This document shows positions 14,388 through 21,481 of a stretch of DNA of 21,663 nucleotides, piece by piece. Every line of letters begins with the position of its first letter. Position 1 is the stretch's first letter. A model generated the notes under the pieces. It worked only from the letters and a program-made list of their open reading frames with translations. It did not search any database and was not told the origin of the DNA. Location: IMG/VR virus record IMGVR_UViG_3300000117_000324, positions 1 through 21,663 of that record; one strand, given 5' to 3'. A program made the position numbers and the translations under genes. The DNA comes from a virus.

Positions 14388-14801
14388 TTAGCTTTTCAGA
14401 TGTTTTGAATGTATCCTACATTGAATATATTCGTTATAATAATCATCTCTCAATAAAACAGATTCTTGAAATTGATAGAAGGCTTCATAATAAGAACAAT
14501 CGCCTTTTGTTTTACAGAGTTTGAGTATTGTTCGAATATAATTAGAAGAGCCTTTTGTTGAAACATTTTCTTGAAGAAGTTTGTTTGATCCAAAATAATC
14601 CTTCCAGTCACTCTCAACAAGAGTTCTTTTTCTTCTCTTTCGAGTTTTTGTGACTGGAAGAGTTTTTGGTTTCCAGAAAAATTTTTTTCCGATATAATTC
14701 ATTCCGGTGTCAACTTCTTTAATATTATAGACAAACCCTTGCCAAGAAGAAAGTTCTTCTTCATTTGGTTCGAACAATTTGTCGTCAAAGTACCAGCTCA
14801 T
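14388..14801 (-). CDS. GIY-YIG-type nuclease-like protein
   Basis: A 137-aa protein. GFVYNIKEVDTGMNYIGKK carries the GIY-YIG signature in the form FVY (23-25) and YIG (36-38). A basic stretch KTRKRRKRT, SDWKDYFGSNKLLQE and KGDCSYYEAFYQFQ follow, where E106 could be the metal-binding glutamate. This layout is that of the Seg-like GIY-YIG proteins of T4-like phages, some of which are free-standing homing endonucleases. Without a recognisable DNA-binding C-terminal domain, mobility cannot be claimed. No ribosome-binding site is obvious before the ATG. Confidence 0.65.
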   Translation of the reverse strand: MSWYFDDKLFEPNEEELSSWQGFVYNIKEVDTGMNYIGKKFFWKPKTLPVTKTRKRRKRTLVESDWKDYFGSNKLLQENVSTKGSSNYIRTILKLCKTKGDCSYYEAFYQFQESVLLRDDYYNEYIQCRIHSKHLKS

Positions 14802-14813
14802 AGACTTATATAG

Positions 14814-14954
14814 TCAGAAAGCTTCTTCCCACTCTTCGTTTACGTCATGACCGCACATGGGGCAAAACGCTGGGAGTTCATCTTCTACAAAAACAGTAAG
14901 CCTTGTATGTACATCGCACGATGAACATTCTAATGTATAAGTATATTCTTCCAT
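14814..14954 (-). CDS. Small zinc-ribbon protein
   Basis: A 46-aa acidic protein. Two CxxC pairs (C10-C13 in LECSSCD and C31-C34 in FCPMCG) are spaced as in rubredoxin-like zinc ribbons. The ATG follows the reductase stop with no gap, so it is likely co-translated with it. It ends two-thirds of a turn before the GIY-YIG gene. A structural zinc site is most likely. A redox role for the adjacent reductase is conceivable but unsupported. Confidence 0.75.
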   Translation of the reverse strand: MEEYTYTLECSSCDVHTRLTVFVEDELPAFCPMCGHDVNEEWEEAF

Positions 14955-16874
14955 TTATTGAATCTCGCAGAAACCTGCAGCGCAGGCTAGTTCTTGGGAG
15001 CCAACGGTCATGTCACTTTTCTCATATTCAGATAAGTCTGACCAATCGACGTTTTTGGGCATACGTAATACCATTTCTTTATACTCAGCCTCAGAACAAT
15101 CTTGGTACGGCGCTTGCTTATAGGTGTGTTCAGAGAACGGTAGGAAAGATACTCCGGACATATAGTCAAAGTTCTTATAGACCCAAGCACCAACTTCCAT
15201 CCATTCATTTTCTTTAACTGATATTGTAACAGAAGGTTTGTGTTCACACCAATGTTTTTGATATACCAACCACATCTCTAATTGTTCTATTGCTGACATA
15301 TCCATACGGAACACCGCACCTTTATCTACTTTCACAGGGAAAGAAAACACAGAAGTGTGAGAAGGATTCATCTGATCGTCTTCGACTGGAAATCCTCGGT
15401 CAATCATAAATTGAGTCAATGGGTCTTTCTTGTCACCACGTACTGTACGAATGTAAAACGGGTTGTGTCTTGCATGAATACCTGAGGCTGCGTCCACTAA
15501 CTGCGATACAGTACCAGAAGGCTTCACACAAGTAATCGCAACACTCTGATTGATGCCAAGTTTCTTGGCCATCTCTGCGTTGACTCTGACTGCTTCTGCT
15601 TTCAGTTCTTCTAGCAGTGAAGGCAGATCACCGATCTTACCGTTGGTGTATTTGTTGTCCATGATTCCAGTCATCGAAACTCCTAACAACCGCTCTTCTT
15701 CACAGTTTTTCTTCCATGTTTTTGAGATGTATTTGAAGTTTACCAACGAAGACTGGAATGTTCCTAGGATAGTTGCGAGTCGAACTTTCTCAAGCAACGA
15801 CTCGCGAGTGTCGCTCGCGCGAACCACAACCTCAGAGAGATTACAGAACTCGCGCGACCGAAGAATGATCTCCGAACAAGGGTTGGTGCCAAACTCGTGG
15901 TCACCCACCTCGCGTCGACCAGACTTTTCTGCCATCATATTGGCAGACTGACGATTGAAAATACCGCGCTCTCCTGATTTAGAATCGTAGAGCGCTTTCC
16001 ACTCGTCCATAAAAATACCGATGTCAGGTTTTTCTGTGTAAGCTGCACTGTTATTAGCAAGCGCTCTATGGCCGTAGTCGTTCCACCACTGACCTGCTTT
16101 GGCGTGTCGCATACGATCGTCGGAGAGGTTCGAGAGACTGATCAGAGCGGATCTACGAACACCACCAACCACTACGATCTCTGCGACCTTACACACAATG
16201 TCGTGACACTCTACGGAAGTTAATCGCCGCCCAGCAGACATCTCAAAGGTTTCAACGCAAAAGGTGAACAAAGATTCGAGCGGCTCTGGACCAGAAGCTC
16301 GACCGCCAAAGGTTTTAAGAGGCGCACCAGCTGGCCTTACTTTGCTCATATCCCACTGTGGAATTTGCCCTGCATAAAGTAATCCAATCAGCTCTTTAAA
16401 TGCCTTTGCCCAACCAAGTTTGCTATCGCCTACTACAATGGTAGTATCTGTAGGGTGAAACTCATCAGCTACTACAGGTAGTTGTGAGACGTGTTGACGT
16501 TCGACTGAAAACCCAACACCTGTGCCGTTCATAAGGACATACAGGATCTCATCAAACGAGCTAGGCTTATCGACAGCGATGTAGGAGCAGTTGTAACCAG
16601 CAATGTTTTCTCGTTTGAGCGCTTCACCAGCAGTCATTAAACAACGCATCGAAGGCATTACTCGCTGAGAGAGTACTGCATCTTCAAGCTCATCGCGAAG
16701 TTTCTTGGGCAATTTATACCCACAAGTTTCATCTAGATGTTCAGTAAAGAAATCGAAATAACGTCCAATCGTCTCATCCCACGTTTCTCTTCGCCCCTTT
16801 TCTTCCAGCCATCGGCTGTATCGGGATAAGTGTATAAATTCTTGGTAGCTAGTGGGCAAAAAATTGTTGGGCAT
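14955..16874 (-). CDS. nrdJ: Class II (adenosylcobalamin-dependent) ribonucleotide reductase, monomeric type
   Basis: A 639-aa reductase of the Lactobacillus leichmannii RTPR type, which reduces ribonucleotides to deoxyribonucleotides with adenosylcobalamin instead of a second subunit and oxygen. C96 (YNCSY) and C344 (EFCNLSEV) are the substrate-reducing pair. NPCSE (N331, C333, E335) holds the thiyl-radical cysteine and its partners. VKPSGTVSQLVDAASGIHARH is the phosphate-binding region. C631 and C636 at the C terminus (ACAAGFC) form the reactivating pair with the family's spacing. It is about 100 residues shorter than the Lactobacillus enzyme, but no key residue is missing. AGGA precedes the ATG, and a promoter candidate lies about 50 bases upstream. 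No NrdB-like subunit is present in the window. Confidence 0.95.
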   Translation of the reverse strand: MPNNFLPTSYQEFIHLSRYSRWLEEKGRRETWDETIGRYFDFFTEHLDETCGYKLPKKLRDELEDAVLSQRVMPSMRCLMTAGEALKRENIAGYNCSYIAVDKPSSFDEILYVLMNGTGVGFSVERQHVSQLPVVADEFHPTDTTIVVGDSKLGWAKAFKELIGLLYAGQIPQWDMSKVRPAGAPLKTFGGRASGPEPLESLFTFCVETFEMSAGRRLTSVECHDIVCKVAEIVVVGGVRRSALISLSNLSDDRMRHAKAGQWWNDYGHRALANNSAAYTEKPDIGIFMDEWKALYDSKSGERGIFNRQSANMMAEKSGRREVGDHEFGTNPCSEIILRSREFCNLSEVVVRASDTRESLLEKVRLATILGTFQSSLVNFKYISKTWKKNCEEERLLGVSMTGIMDNKYTNGKIGDLPSLLEELKAEAVRVNAEMAKKLGINQSVAITCVKPSGTVSQLVDAASGIHARHNPFYIRTVRGDKKDPLTQFMIDRGFPVEDDQMNPSHTSVFSFPVKVDKGAVFRMDMSAIEQLEMWLVYQKHWCEHKPSVTISVKENEWMEVGAWVYKNFDYMSGVSFLPFSEHTYKQAPYQDCSEAEYKEMVLRMPKNVDWSDLSEYEKSDMTVGSQELACAAGFCEIQ

Positions 16875-16922
16875 AGTTGGACTTCCTCATTCGTCAAGGG
16901 GTTTTATTTTTTAAGTGGAACT

Positions 16923-16951
16923 ATTATATATTATTTTTTAGACTTTACCAA
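16923..16951 (-). promoter_or_regulatory. Sigma70-like promoter candidate before the reductase
   Basis: Minus strand: TTGGTA (16951-16946), a 17-base spacer and TATAAT (16928-16923), with transcription expected to begin near 16916 and a leader of about 40 bases before the reductase ATG. It overlaps the end of the lipoprotein gene and lies at the only clear gap of more than 50 bases between genes. The spacing is ideal and the -10 box perfect, but AT-rich DNA gives such matches by chance. A T4 late box (TATAAATA) is not present here. Confidence 0.5.
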
Positions 16952-17371
16952 GTCTTCATTTTTCTCAGCCCAATCTTCGGCAGTGGTGCCGTCACTTTCA
17001 CTGGTAGCATTACGATAATAGATAATTAATTCTTTCTGTTGTCTTATATAGCGCCGCACTTCTTGGAAGTTTTCAGCCATTTTTTCATAACCATCTGGCG
17101 TCAACGCAAAGACTACAAAGTTTCCATCAAGGATTTTCTCAATTTCTTTTTTCTTCTCAGGATAATTTTCCTCAGTAATAACAAAGAAGTTAACATTGAG
17201 AAGATCAATCGCTCCAGGAAGAGGAGGCTGATATATTCGAAGAGGAACGGTTTCTATTTCTTTAATAACAACGGGTTCAGGAGCAACAAAAGGAGGTTGT
17301 TCGCTTTTGGGAAACTTTGGCAACCAAGAACAACCGGATACTAGTAATACAGACAATAGTAAAATTTTCAT
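16931..17371 (-). CDS. Phage lipoprotein, possible o-spanin
   Basis: A 146-aa lipoprotein. The start at 17371 (not the upstream in-frame ATG at 17398) gives an ATGA overlap with the previous gene and a clean signal: MKILLLSVLLVSGC, with lipobox LVSG and C14 as the lipidated cysteine. A proline-rich linker follows (PEPVVIK, YQPPLPG), and then a segment with FALTPDGYEKMAENFQEVRRYIRQQKELI, which I recall in putative lysis-associated lipoproteins of several phages. An outer-membrane spanin partner to the protein at 17687-18112 is the natural guess, but it is larger than Rz1 and a 109-aa gene separates the two. Confidence 0.7.
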   Translation of the reverse strand: MKILLLSVLLVSGCSWLPKFPKSEQPPFVAPEPVVIKEIETVPLRIYQPPLPGAIDLLNVNFFVITEENYPEKKKEIEKILDGNFVVFALTPDGYEKMAENFQEVRRYIRQQKELIIYYRNATSESDGTTAEDWAEKNEDLVKSKK

Positions 17372-17697
17372 TCTTTCTCTCTCAATTCCTTTATCCATTC
17401 TTTATGGTTCTTTGCTTCTTCTGCGTACCAACCATCATCATATCCGCCTTTATATTGACGCAGTTTTGTGTTCATTTTTTTCGCAAAATGATATGCGCGT
17501 TCCATAAGATAATTGAAATCTTCAATCTCTTTTTTTGTTATTGGCTTGTTACTCTTTTGCCACTTATTAGCTTTTTGGTACATTTTTCTATGAATGTCGC
17601 AGATAGTATATGTTTTATAAAAAGCACCGTTCAATGATTGCTTATGTTTATCAGAAATTTCTTTCTGACTAATCTCATCTATAAAATCATCGCTCAT
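17368..17697 (-). CDS. Hypothetical protein
   Basis: A 109-aa charged, mostly helical protein with no signal peptide or membrane segment. It is rich in lysine, and several aromatic residues cluster at YHFAKKMNTKLRQYKGGYDDGWYAEEAK. I do not recognise a family. It starts 11 bases inside the end of the Rz-like gene and overlaps the lipoprotein gene by ATGA, so the three are translated together. A lysis-related role is possible only by position. Confidence 0.7.
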   Translation of the reverse strand: MSDDFIDEISQKEISDKHKQSLNGAFYKTYTICDIHRKMYQKANKWQKSNKPITKKEIEDFNYLMERAYHFAKKMNTKLRQYKGGYDDGWYAEEAKNHKEWIKELREKE

Positions 17698-18112
17698 CTG
17701 CTTTTTCCACTTCTTTACTATCTTCTTCTAATAATCGAAAAACCTCTTCTGTTTTGGCGTTCATTCTTGTTTCGATCATTCCTGGCTTTGCTCGAGCGAG
17801 TCGAGTGAGGTTGTGGTCTTTAAAGATTTTCATAAAGTTTTTCTTTTCTGCTTCAAGAGCTTGTGCTCGATTAGAGAGCTCAAGAATCTGTGCGCGTTCT
17901 TGTACCTGCTGCGCTTCCATGTTTTTAATTGCTTGTGCGTTTTTCTCAGCGACTTCAGTTAAAGTCACATTGTTGTCTTTGAGCGTCTTGTTATTGGCTT
18001 CGAGTTTAGAAACAGTAGCTTGATACTTAGAAACAGTCGTGGTGTGATATGCATAACCTCCTCCAATTGCAGAGATAACTGCAAAGAGAAGAATCAATTT
18101 CAAATACATCAT
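17687..18112 (-). CDS. Rz-like inner-membrane protein, possible i-spanin
   Basis: A 141-aa protein. A single N-terminal membrane segment (about residues 4-22, LKLILLFAVISAIGGGYAY) is followed by a long heptad-rich stretch to about residue 100 (KLEANNKTLKDNN, QERAQILELSNRAQALEAEKK), predicting a periplasmic coiled coil. This topology and size match i-spanins such as lambda Rz. The ATG overlaps the preceding stop (ATGA, or TGATG if the second Met is used) with GAGAG upstream. The lipoprotein two genes downstream would be its partner. A structural or DNA-packaging role cannot be excluded. Confidence 0.65.
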   Translation of the reverse strand: MMYLKLILLFAVISAIGGGYAYHTTTVSKYQATVSKLEANNKTLKDNNVTLTEVAEKNAQAIKNMEAQQVQERAQILELSNRAQALEAEKKNFMKIFKDHNLTRLARAKPGMIETRMNAKTEEVFRLLEEDSKEVEKADER

Positions 18113-18273
18113 TTAGAAACTCTCTTTCTTTTACCCGCAACTTCAATATATCCACGAGTCAAAACTTTATATTTCTTTTTCTTCTTTGGACCCATGTCTT
18201 TAGTGTCTGCAGGAATACCAGCATCTGCTGCAGTAGTCATTTCTTCGTCAAACATCTGTTTAAAGGTTTTCAT
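18109..18273 (-). CDS. Small basic phage protein
   Basis: A 54-aa protein beginning MKTFKQMFDEEMTTAADAG and ending in a basic KKKKKYKVLTRGYIEVAGKRK-type tail. AGGA lies seven bases before the ATG, and the stop overlaps the next gene's start. The 'MKTF+.(F/M)..E' beginning is common in small proteins of T4-like phages, and the tail looks like a beta hairpin with positive charge. No function is known to me. Confidence 0.75.
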   Translation of the reverse strand: MKTFKQMFDEEMTTAADAGIPADTKDMGPKKKKKYKVLTRGYIEVAGKRKRVSK

Positions 18274-18282
18274 TTCTTTATC

Positions 18283-19593
18283 CTATTTCTTAAGAGACAT
18301 TTTGAACCCAAGCTTGTTACCACCAACATAGCCAGCCCAGCCAAACTCAAAATCAGCGTCTCTAAAAAAGTTACTTTTAAATGTGATCTGTTTGTTTGTC
18401 GCGTCAACATTAACCTGTATCAACGCAACTTGTTTCGCAACATTAGTCAAAGAGTTTTTTATTTCTTTACTATTATTAAGTATCTTCCAGATAGATTCAC
18501 CAAGAGGTGATATTATCAATCGAAGTTTATCTGGACCTTCGATAGTCTTATCGGCCAATTTCATATTTAAAACATCCCAAAACGGTTGCAATTTGGCTTT
18601 AAGTTCTGTAGAATCTTTATCAGAAACCCAACTCTTCAGCTTGTCAAGGTCAATTTGTTTAACAGGTATGTCGGTAATACTCGAAAGTTTTTTTATCGCT
18701 TCGGTATTCATAAACACATGCAGTTTTATCATGCCTTGTTTCATCGGGTTATCGTTGACGATTTTAAATATGCCAAGCGATTTCTCGGCAGAAAGGTCGA
18801 CTCGACTGGCGGTCTTAGCTCGGTTTTCGATCGAATTAATAATATTCTGTATAGTTACTTTACCGCCGCCGCCAGACTTAACTGAAACAGGATATTGTAT
18901 ACCTGTTCTTATGCCATAGAAATCTATTAATGGCTCATTTGAAGCTGTTGGAAAATATGCTGCACGAAACCGAAGCGCTTTCTGTGCCCAAACAGCAGCC
19001 ATTATCTCACCAAAGTCAGCAGATATTTTAGCAAGGTCTGTTGTTTTAAACGACATCTCGGGATCAAGAGGAACCGCAGTTTTACTTGTATTAGAAAGTT
19101 TAAGCAAACGTATGAGAGAATCAGCTATAGGTTTCTCATATTTGGCATTCAATTTTTTAGAGACTGCAGCGATTATCTTTTTAGTGTCAAGAGTCTTACC
19201 TGCAAGACCTAGAGAGTCTGGGGTCAGTTCTTTATTGCCAAACAGCTGGCCGCCGCCAGCGGTCTTACCTGTGTAATTATTAACCCAAGGAAGAGTAGTG
19301 CCTTTTTTAACTGCACCAACATTTTTTGTTGCAGTCATTTGATAGGTGAAAAATTTAGCTGACAAACTTTGCCCAGGATAGTCACTAACTTTAACCCCAA
19401 TAGCAGCAAAATACTTGGGCCATTCTTTTTCTGGAATAGGAAGCGGGAATCGTGTTTGTAATCCGCCTCTGCCCTTACCGGTAATTTTTATTCCTTTTAG
19501 TTGGAGAGAACGTTCGATGTGAGATTTTAATGCTCTTTGATTTTTCTTTATATCTTCGGTGATTTGAAAAGCTTTAAAATTAATAGCGCTCAT
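18283..19593 (-). CDS. Large conserved phage protein, possible PD-(D/E)XK-like domain
   Basis: A 436-aa soluble protein. Two thirds of the way in, three elements follow in order: ISADFGEIMAAVWAQKA (E196), EPLIDFYGIRTG (D224) and YPVSVKSGGGG (K239). The order and the beta-hairpin look of the latter two are those of a PD-(D/E)XK nuclease core, with D and xVK on adjacent strands. The N-terminal part contains LTPDSLGLAGKTLDTKKII. The rest shows no known motif, no membrane segment and a lysine-rich C terminus. It overlaps the 196-aa gene by ATGA. A nuclease is one hypothesis; a virion protein is another. Confidence 0.75.
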   Translation of the reverse strand: MSAINFKAFQITEDIKKNQRALKSHIERSLQLKGIKITGKGRGGLQTRFPLPIPEKEWPKYFAAIGVKVSDYPGQSLSAKFFTYQMTATKNVGAVKKGTTLPWVNNYTGKTAGGGQLFGNKELTPDSLGLAGKTLDTKKIIAAVSKKLNAKYEKPIADSLIRLLKLSNTSKTAVPLDPEMSFKTTDLAKISADFGEIMAAVWAQKALRFRAAYFPTASNEPLIDFYGIRTGIQYPVSVKSGGGGKVTIQNIINSIENRAKTASRVDLSAEKSLGIFKIVNDNPMKQGMIKLHVFMNTEAIKKLSSITDIPVKQIDLDKLKSWVSDKDSTELKAKLQPFWDVLNMKLADKTIEGPDKLRLIISPLGESIWKILNNSKEIKNSLTNVAKQVALIQVNVDATNKQITFKSNFFRDADFEFGWAGYVGGNKLGFKMSLKK

Positions 19594-20180
19594 TTATAGA
19601 TCTCACCTATTGTAAAGTGAATCTTTTGGTTTGTGCCAATGTGCGTTCCTTCATAAATGTTGATACCAAAAATATCGTCAATGGGGAAACAATCTTCAGA
19701 GATTCGAATTTTATCTTTAGAAAACGCCAACTCTTGTAACGAGTCTGAGAGTAGTTTGTCATTGGCTATTTTATACACACCAGGAGATATCTGGTTGTCA
19801 GCTAACATATACCAAGCGTGTTGTTCTTGTAACAGATCACTCAGGTCGAGGCCAGATTCTTTGAGAATCTTTTCCATATTATTTTCTTCGATACCAAAAT
19901 GTTCTTTAATGAGGAATAGCGCAGAAGCATAAGAAGCGAGCTTAGAGCCTCCTCCAGGAGCCTTTTGCAAGAGCCTCTTGATATTATAGACTAAACGATG
20001 AAAGGTTGTGTAAGCTGCTTTTTCTTGTGAAGACTCGATCTTCTTTGTTTTTATTCTCTTGCCTTCCTCATCGATGATACCGAGTTTATATGCGTCTGTA
20101 TCCGGCCAGCTAGTAATTAAAAGTTTGATAAACCGAAAAGTGTATACGAGGTCTCCGGCTCTTGTTAATAATGACATCAA
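19590..20180 (-). CDS. Conserved T4-like phage protein of unknown function
   Basis: A 196-aa protein. It begins MMSLLTRAGDLVYTFRFIKLLITSWPDTDAYKLGIIDEEGK and continues with a helical part AAYTTFHRLVYNIKRLLQ and SKLASYASALFLIKEHFG. I recall this arrangement ('FRFl+lL......AyklGIID.eGk') from proteins found next to each other in many T4-like marine phages, without a known function. The N-terminal hydrophobic stretch is too short for a clear membrane helix. It shares ATGA overlaps with both neighbours. Confidence 0.75.
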   Translation of the reverse strand: MMSLLTRAGDLVYTFRFIKLLITSWPDTDAYKLGIIDEEGKRIKTKKIESSQEKAAYTTFHRLVYNIKRLLQKAPGGGSKLASYASALFLIKEHFGIEENNMEKILKESGLDLSDLLQEQHAWYMLADNQISPGVYKIANDKLLSDSLQELAFSKDKIRISEDCFPIDDIFGINIYEGTHIGTNQKIHFTIGEIYK

Positions 20181-20545
20181 ATCTTCCTTAATTGATCAAC
20201 AACGCGTTGATCCATTGTTATACCCGTATATTTATTATTCTCGATAATTGAAAGTTTAATTAAAAATGGTTTTATAACTGGCCAGTGTTTTTCTTCTAGT
20301 TTATATTCGAGCATCTTCAACCCAGCAGGAATAGTAAACACGTTGAATATGACAACCAAATGATTTAAAATAAGTCTTTCTGCTAAGACGCCTTGATCAA
20401 TATATCGATTGAGCAATCGTTTTACATATTTAAATCGTTTGATATCTTCGTAAAATTCTTCAGCGTCTATGCAGGTAGGATTATAGAAATGTCTTGCGGC
20501 AAATAATGTGAATGTGTCTTCATTGAGAGTCTCGAACAGCTTCAT
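20177..20545 (-). CDS. Conserved T4-like phage protein, 122 aa
   Basis: A 122-aa helical protein. It contains EEFYEDIKRFKYVKRLLNRY (about residues 29-48), then LAERLILNHLVVIFNVF and WPVIKPFLIKLSII. The 'eEF.eDl+R.kYi+RLl.RY' and 'ERLiLNHl.vi.NVF' segments are ones I recall from small proteins of T4-like phages, next to the 196-aa type encoded downstream. AGGA lies six bases before the ATG, and the gene starts 26 bases inside the end of iscU. Function unknown. Confidence 0.8.
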   Translation of the reverse strand: MKLFETLNEDTFTLFAARHFYNPTCIDAEEFYEDIKRFKYVKRLLNRYIDQGVLAERLILNHLVVIFNVFTIPAGLKMLEYKLEEKHWPVIKPFLIKLSIIENNKYTGITMDQRVVDQLRKI

Positions 20546-20918
20546 GTTTCATCCTATAATCGTTTATCGCAGCTTTGATCGCATCTTCTGCAAGCACACT
20601 ACAGTGGATTTTGACTGGTGGTAATGCGAGTTCTTCTGCGATCTCGGAATTGGTAATACTCCCAGCTTCATCAAGGCTACGACCTTTAACCCATTCGGTA
20701 AGGAGTGAGGAAGAAGCGATAGCACTTCCGCATCCGTAGGTTTTAAACCGAGCATCTTCGATAATTCCATCAGCATTCACCTTGATCTGCAATTGCATCA
20801 CATCACCACAAGCAGGAGCGCCAACCATTCCAGTTCCAACGTCTTCTGCTTCTTTATCTAGCTTGCCCACATTACGAGGATTCTCGTAGTGGTCCATTAC
20901 CTGCTTAGAGTACGACAT
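20520..20918 (-). CDS. iscU: IscU Fe-S cluster scaffold protein
   Basis: A 132-aa IscU, on which IscS and partners assemble [2Fe-2S] and [4Fe-4S] clusters. The start at 20918 (in-frame codons reach 20996) gives the family N terminus MSYSKQVMDHYENPRNVG. Every functional residue sits at the Escherichia coli position: C37 and D39 in PACGD, C63 in YGCGSA, H105 and C106 in KIHCS. The HscA-binding motif LPPVK (99-103) is intact, so it should work with the host IscS, HscA and HscB. From memory it is close to proteobacterial IscU along its length, pointing to transfer from a host. No other isc or suf gene is in the window. It overlaps the nuclease gene by 14 bases. Confidence 0.97.
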   Translation of the reverse strand: MSYSKQVMDHYENPRNVGKLDKEAEDVGTGMVGAPACGDVMQLQIKVNADGIIEDARFKTYGCGSAIASSSLLTEWVKGRSLDEAGSITNSEIAEELALPPVKIHCSVLAEDAIKAAINDYRMKHEAVRDSQ

Positions 20919-21315
20919 ACTCTCTGTTCTTAATATGTTCCTCTGCAATGTCTTCTTTGCTTTGGCCATGATATGCAACTGCATGATGCTGTTCAATCAT
21001 CATTTGGTTGATCGATCTCCAAGAATCCGTCACAGCATCATATGCAATAAATTCACCAAGAATACGCCCAAATTTGCCCTTTTTGTCTTGATGAGTTCTC
21101 ATCACAGTTTCTTTTCCGAGGTGGTTTTTGAGAAATACTTTCGCTGCCAAGCCGTATTTTTTCTCGACTTTATCTCGTGTGCGAGACTCAGGAGTATCAA
21201 TCCCATGAAGGCGAATACGCTGATTAAGGTACCAAATGCCAAAACCAAGATCAATGTCAACATCGACAGTATCCCCATCAACAACTTTTTTAACTCTGCA
21301 TTTATATTCATGCAT
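20905..21315 (-). CDS. Staphylococcal-nuclease-like thermonuclease
   Basis: A 136-aa SNase-fold protein. VVDGDTVDVDIDLGF (DGDT 13-16) is the calcium-binding entry strand. IRLHGIDTPES contains R35 and E43, and KKGKFGRILGEF contains R84; these are the counterparts of the catalytic R35, E43 and R87. No signal peptide is seen, so it acts in the cytoplasm, presumably on host or phage nucleic acid. AAGGA is seven bases before the ATG, five bases after the upstream stop. It is widespread in T4-like marine phages, where recycling of host DNA is the usual suggestion. Confidence 0.9.
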   Translation of the reverse strand: MHEYKCRVKKVVDGDTVDVDIDLGFGIWYLNQRIRLHGIDTPESRTRDKVEKKYGLAAKVFLKNHLGKETVMRTHQDKKGKFGRILGEFIAYDAVTDSWRSINQMMIEQHHAVAYHGQSKEDIAEEHIKNREYVVL

Positions 21316-21319
21316 AAAT

Positions 21320-21481
21320 TTATCCTTCAGTTTTTATTAGAGTCCAAATACCGTAAGCGAGACCTGCCCATGCAGCCATTTTTGCAAGTCCGCCAAAAGT
21401 AAGAACCGCTAAACAAACTCCTATGATAACAATACCATCATAGGTGGTACGTTCAGTCATTAATTTTGCCAAGTATTTCAC
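21320..21481 (-). CDS. Small membrane protein, GTG start
   Basis: A 53-aa protein starting KYLAKLMTERTTYDG after GTG, with a hydrophobic stretch of about 34 residues (GIVIIGVCLAVLTFGG and AAWAGLAYGIWTLI) that could be one long or two short membrane helices. The GTG is preferred to the ATG at 21460: it has GGAG eight bases upstream, forms a one-base overlap TAGTG with the preceding stop, and the ATG lacks a ribosome-binding site. Small proteins of this plan occur in T4-like phages. A holin-like role is conceivable; nothing in the sequence proves it. Confidence 0.7.
   Translation of the reverse strand: MKYLAKLMTERTTYDGIVIIGVCLAVLTFGGLAKMAAWAGLAYGIWTLIKTEG

Noticed and set aside
15550-15951. 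Plus-strand open frame of 133 codons inside the reductase
   Set aside because: Antisense to a well-conserved reductase region; serine-rich shadow sequence with no signal for translation.
16880-16900. TTGACG on the minus strand as a -35 box
   Set aside because: No -10 box lies at a suitable distance before the reductase start; the start codon itself falls where the -10 would be.
18383-18919. Long plus-strand open frame of 178 codons
   Set aside because: It lies wholly antisense to the 436-aa gene, has hydrophobic low-information sequence typical of a reverse-strand shadow, and no ribosome-binding site or neighbour on that strand.
20229-20236. AATAAATA on the minus strand as a T4-type late promoter before the 196-aa gene
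   Set aside because: One mismatch to TATAAATA inside coding sequence (codons for NNKY) in AT-rich DNA; similar near matches (10786-10800, 14383-14390) occur inside genes, so chance is likely.
20919-20996. N-terminal extension of IscU
   Set aside because: The start at 20918 gives the exact family N terminus and residue numbering; the extension is SNase coding sequence in another frame.
20935-21402. Plus-strand open frame of 155 codons
   Set aside because: It is antisense to the SNase-like gene, whose catalytic residues are intact; the plus-strand translation shows no family pattern.
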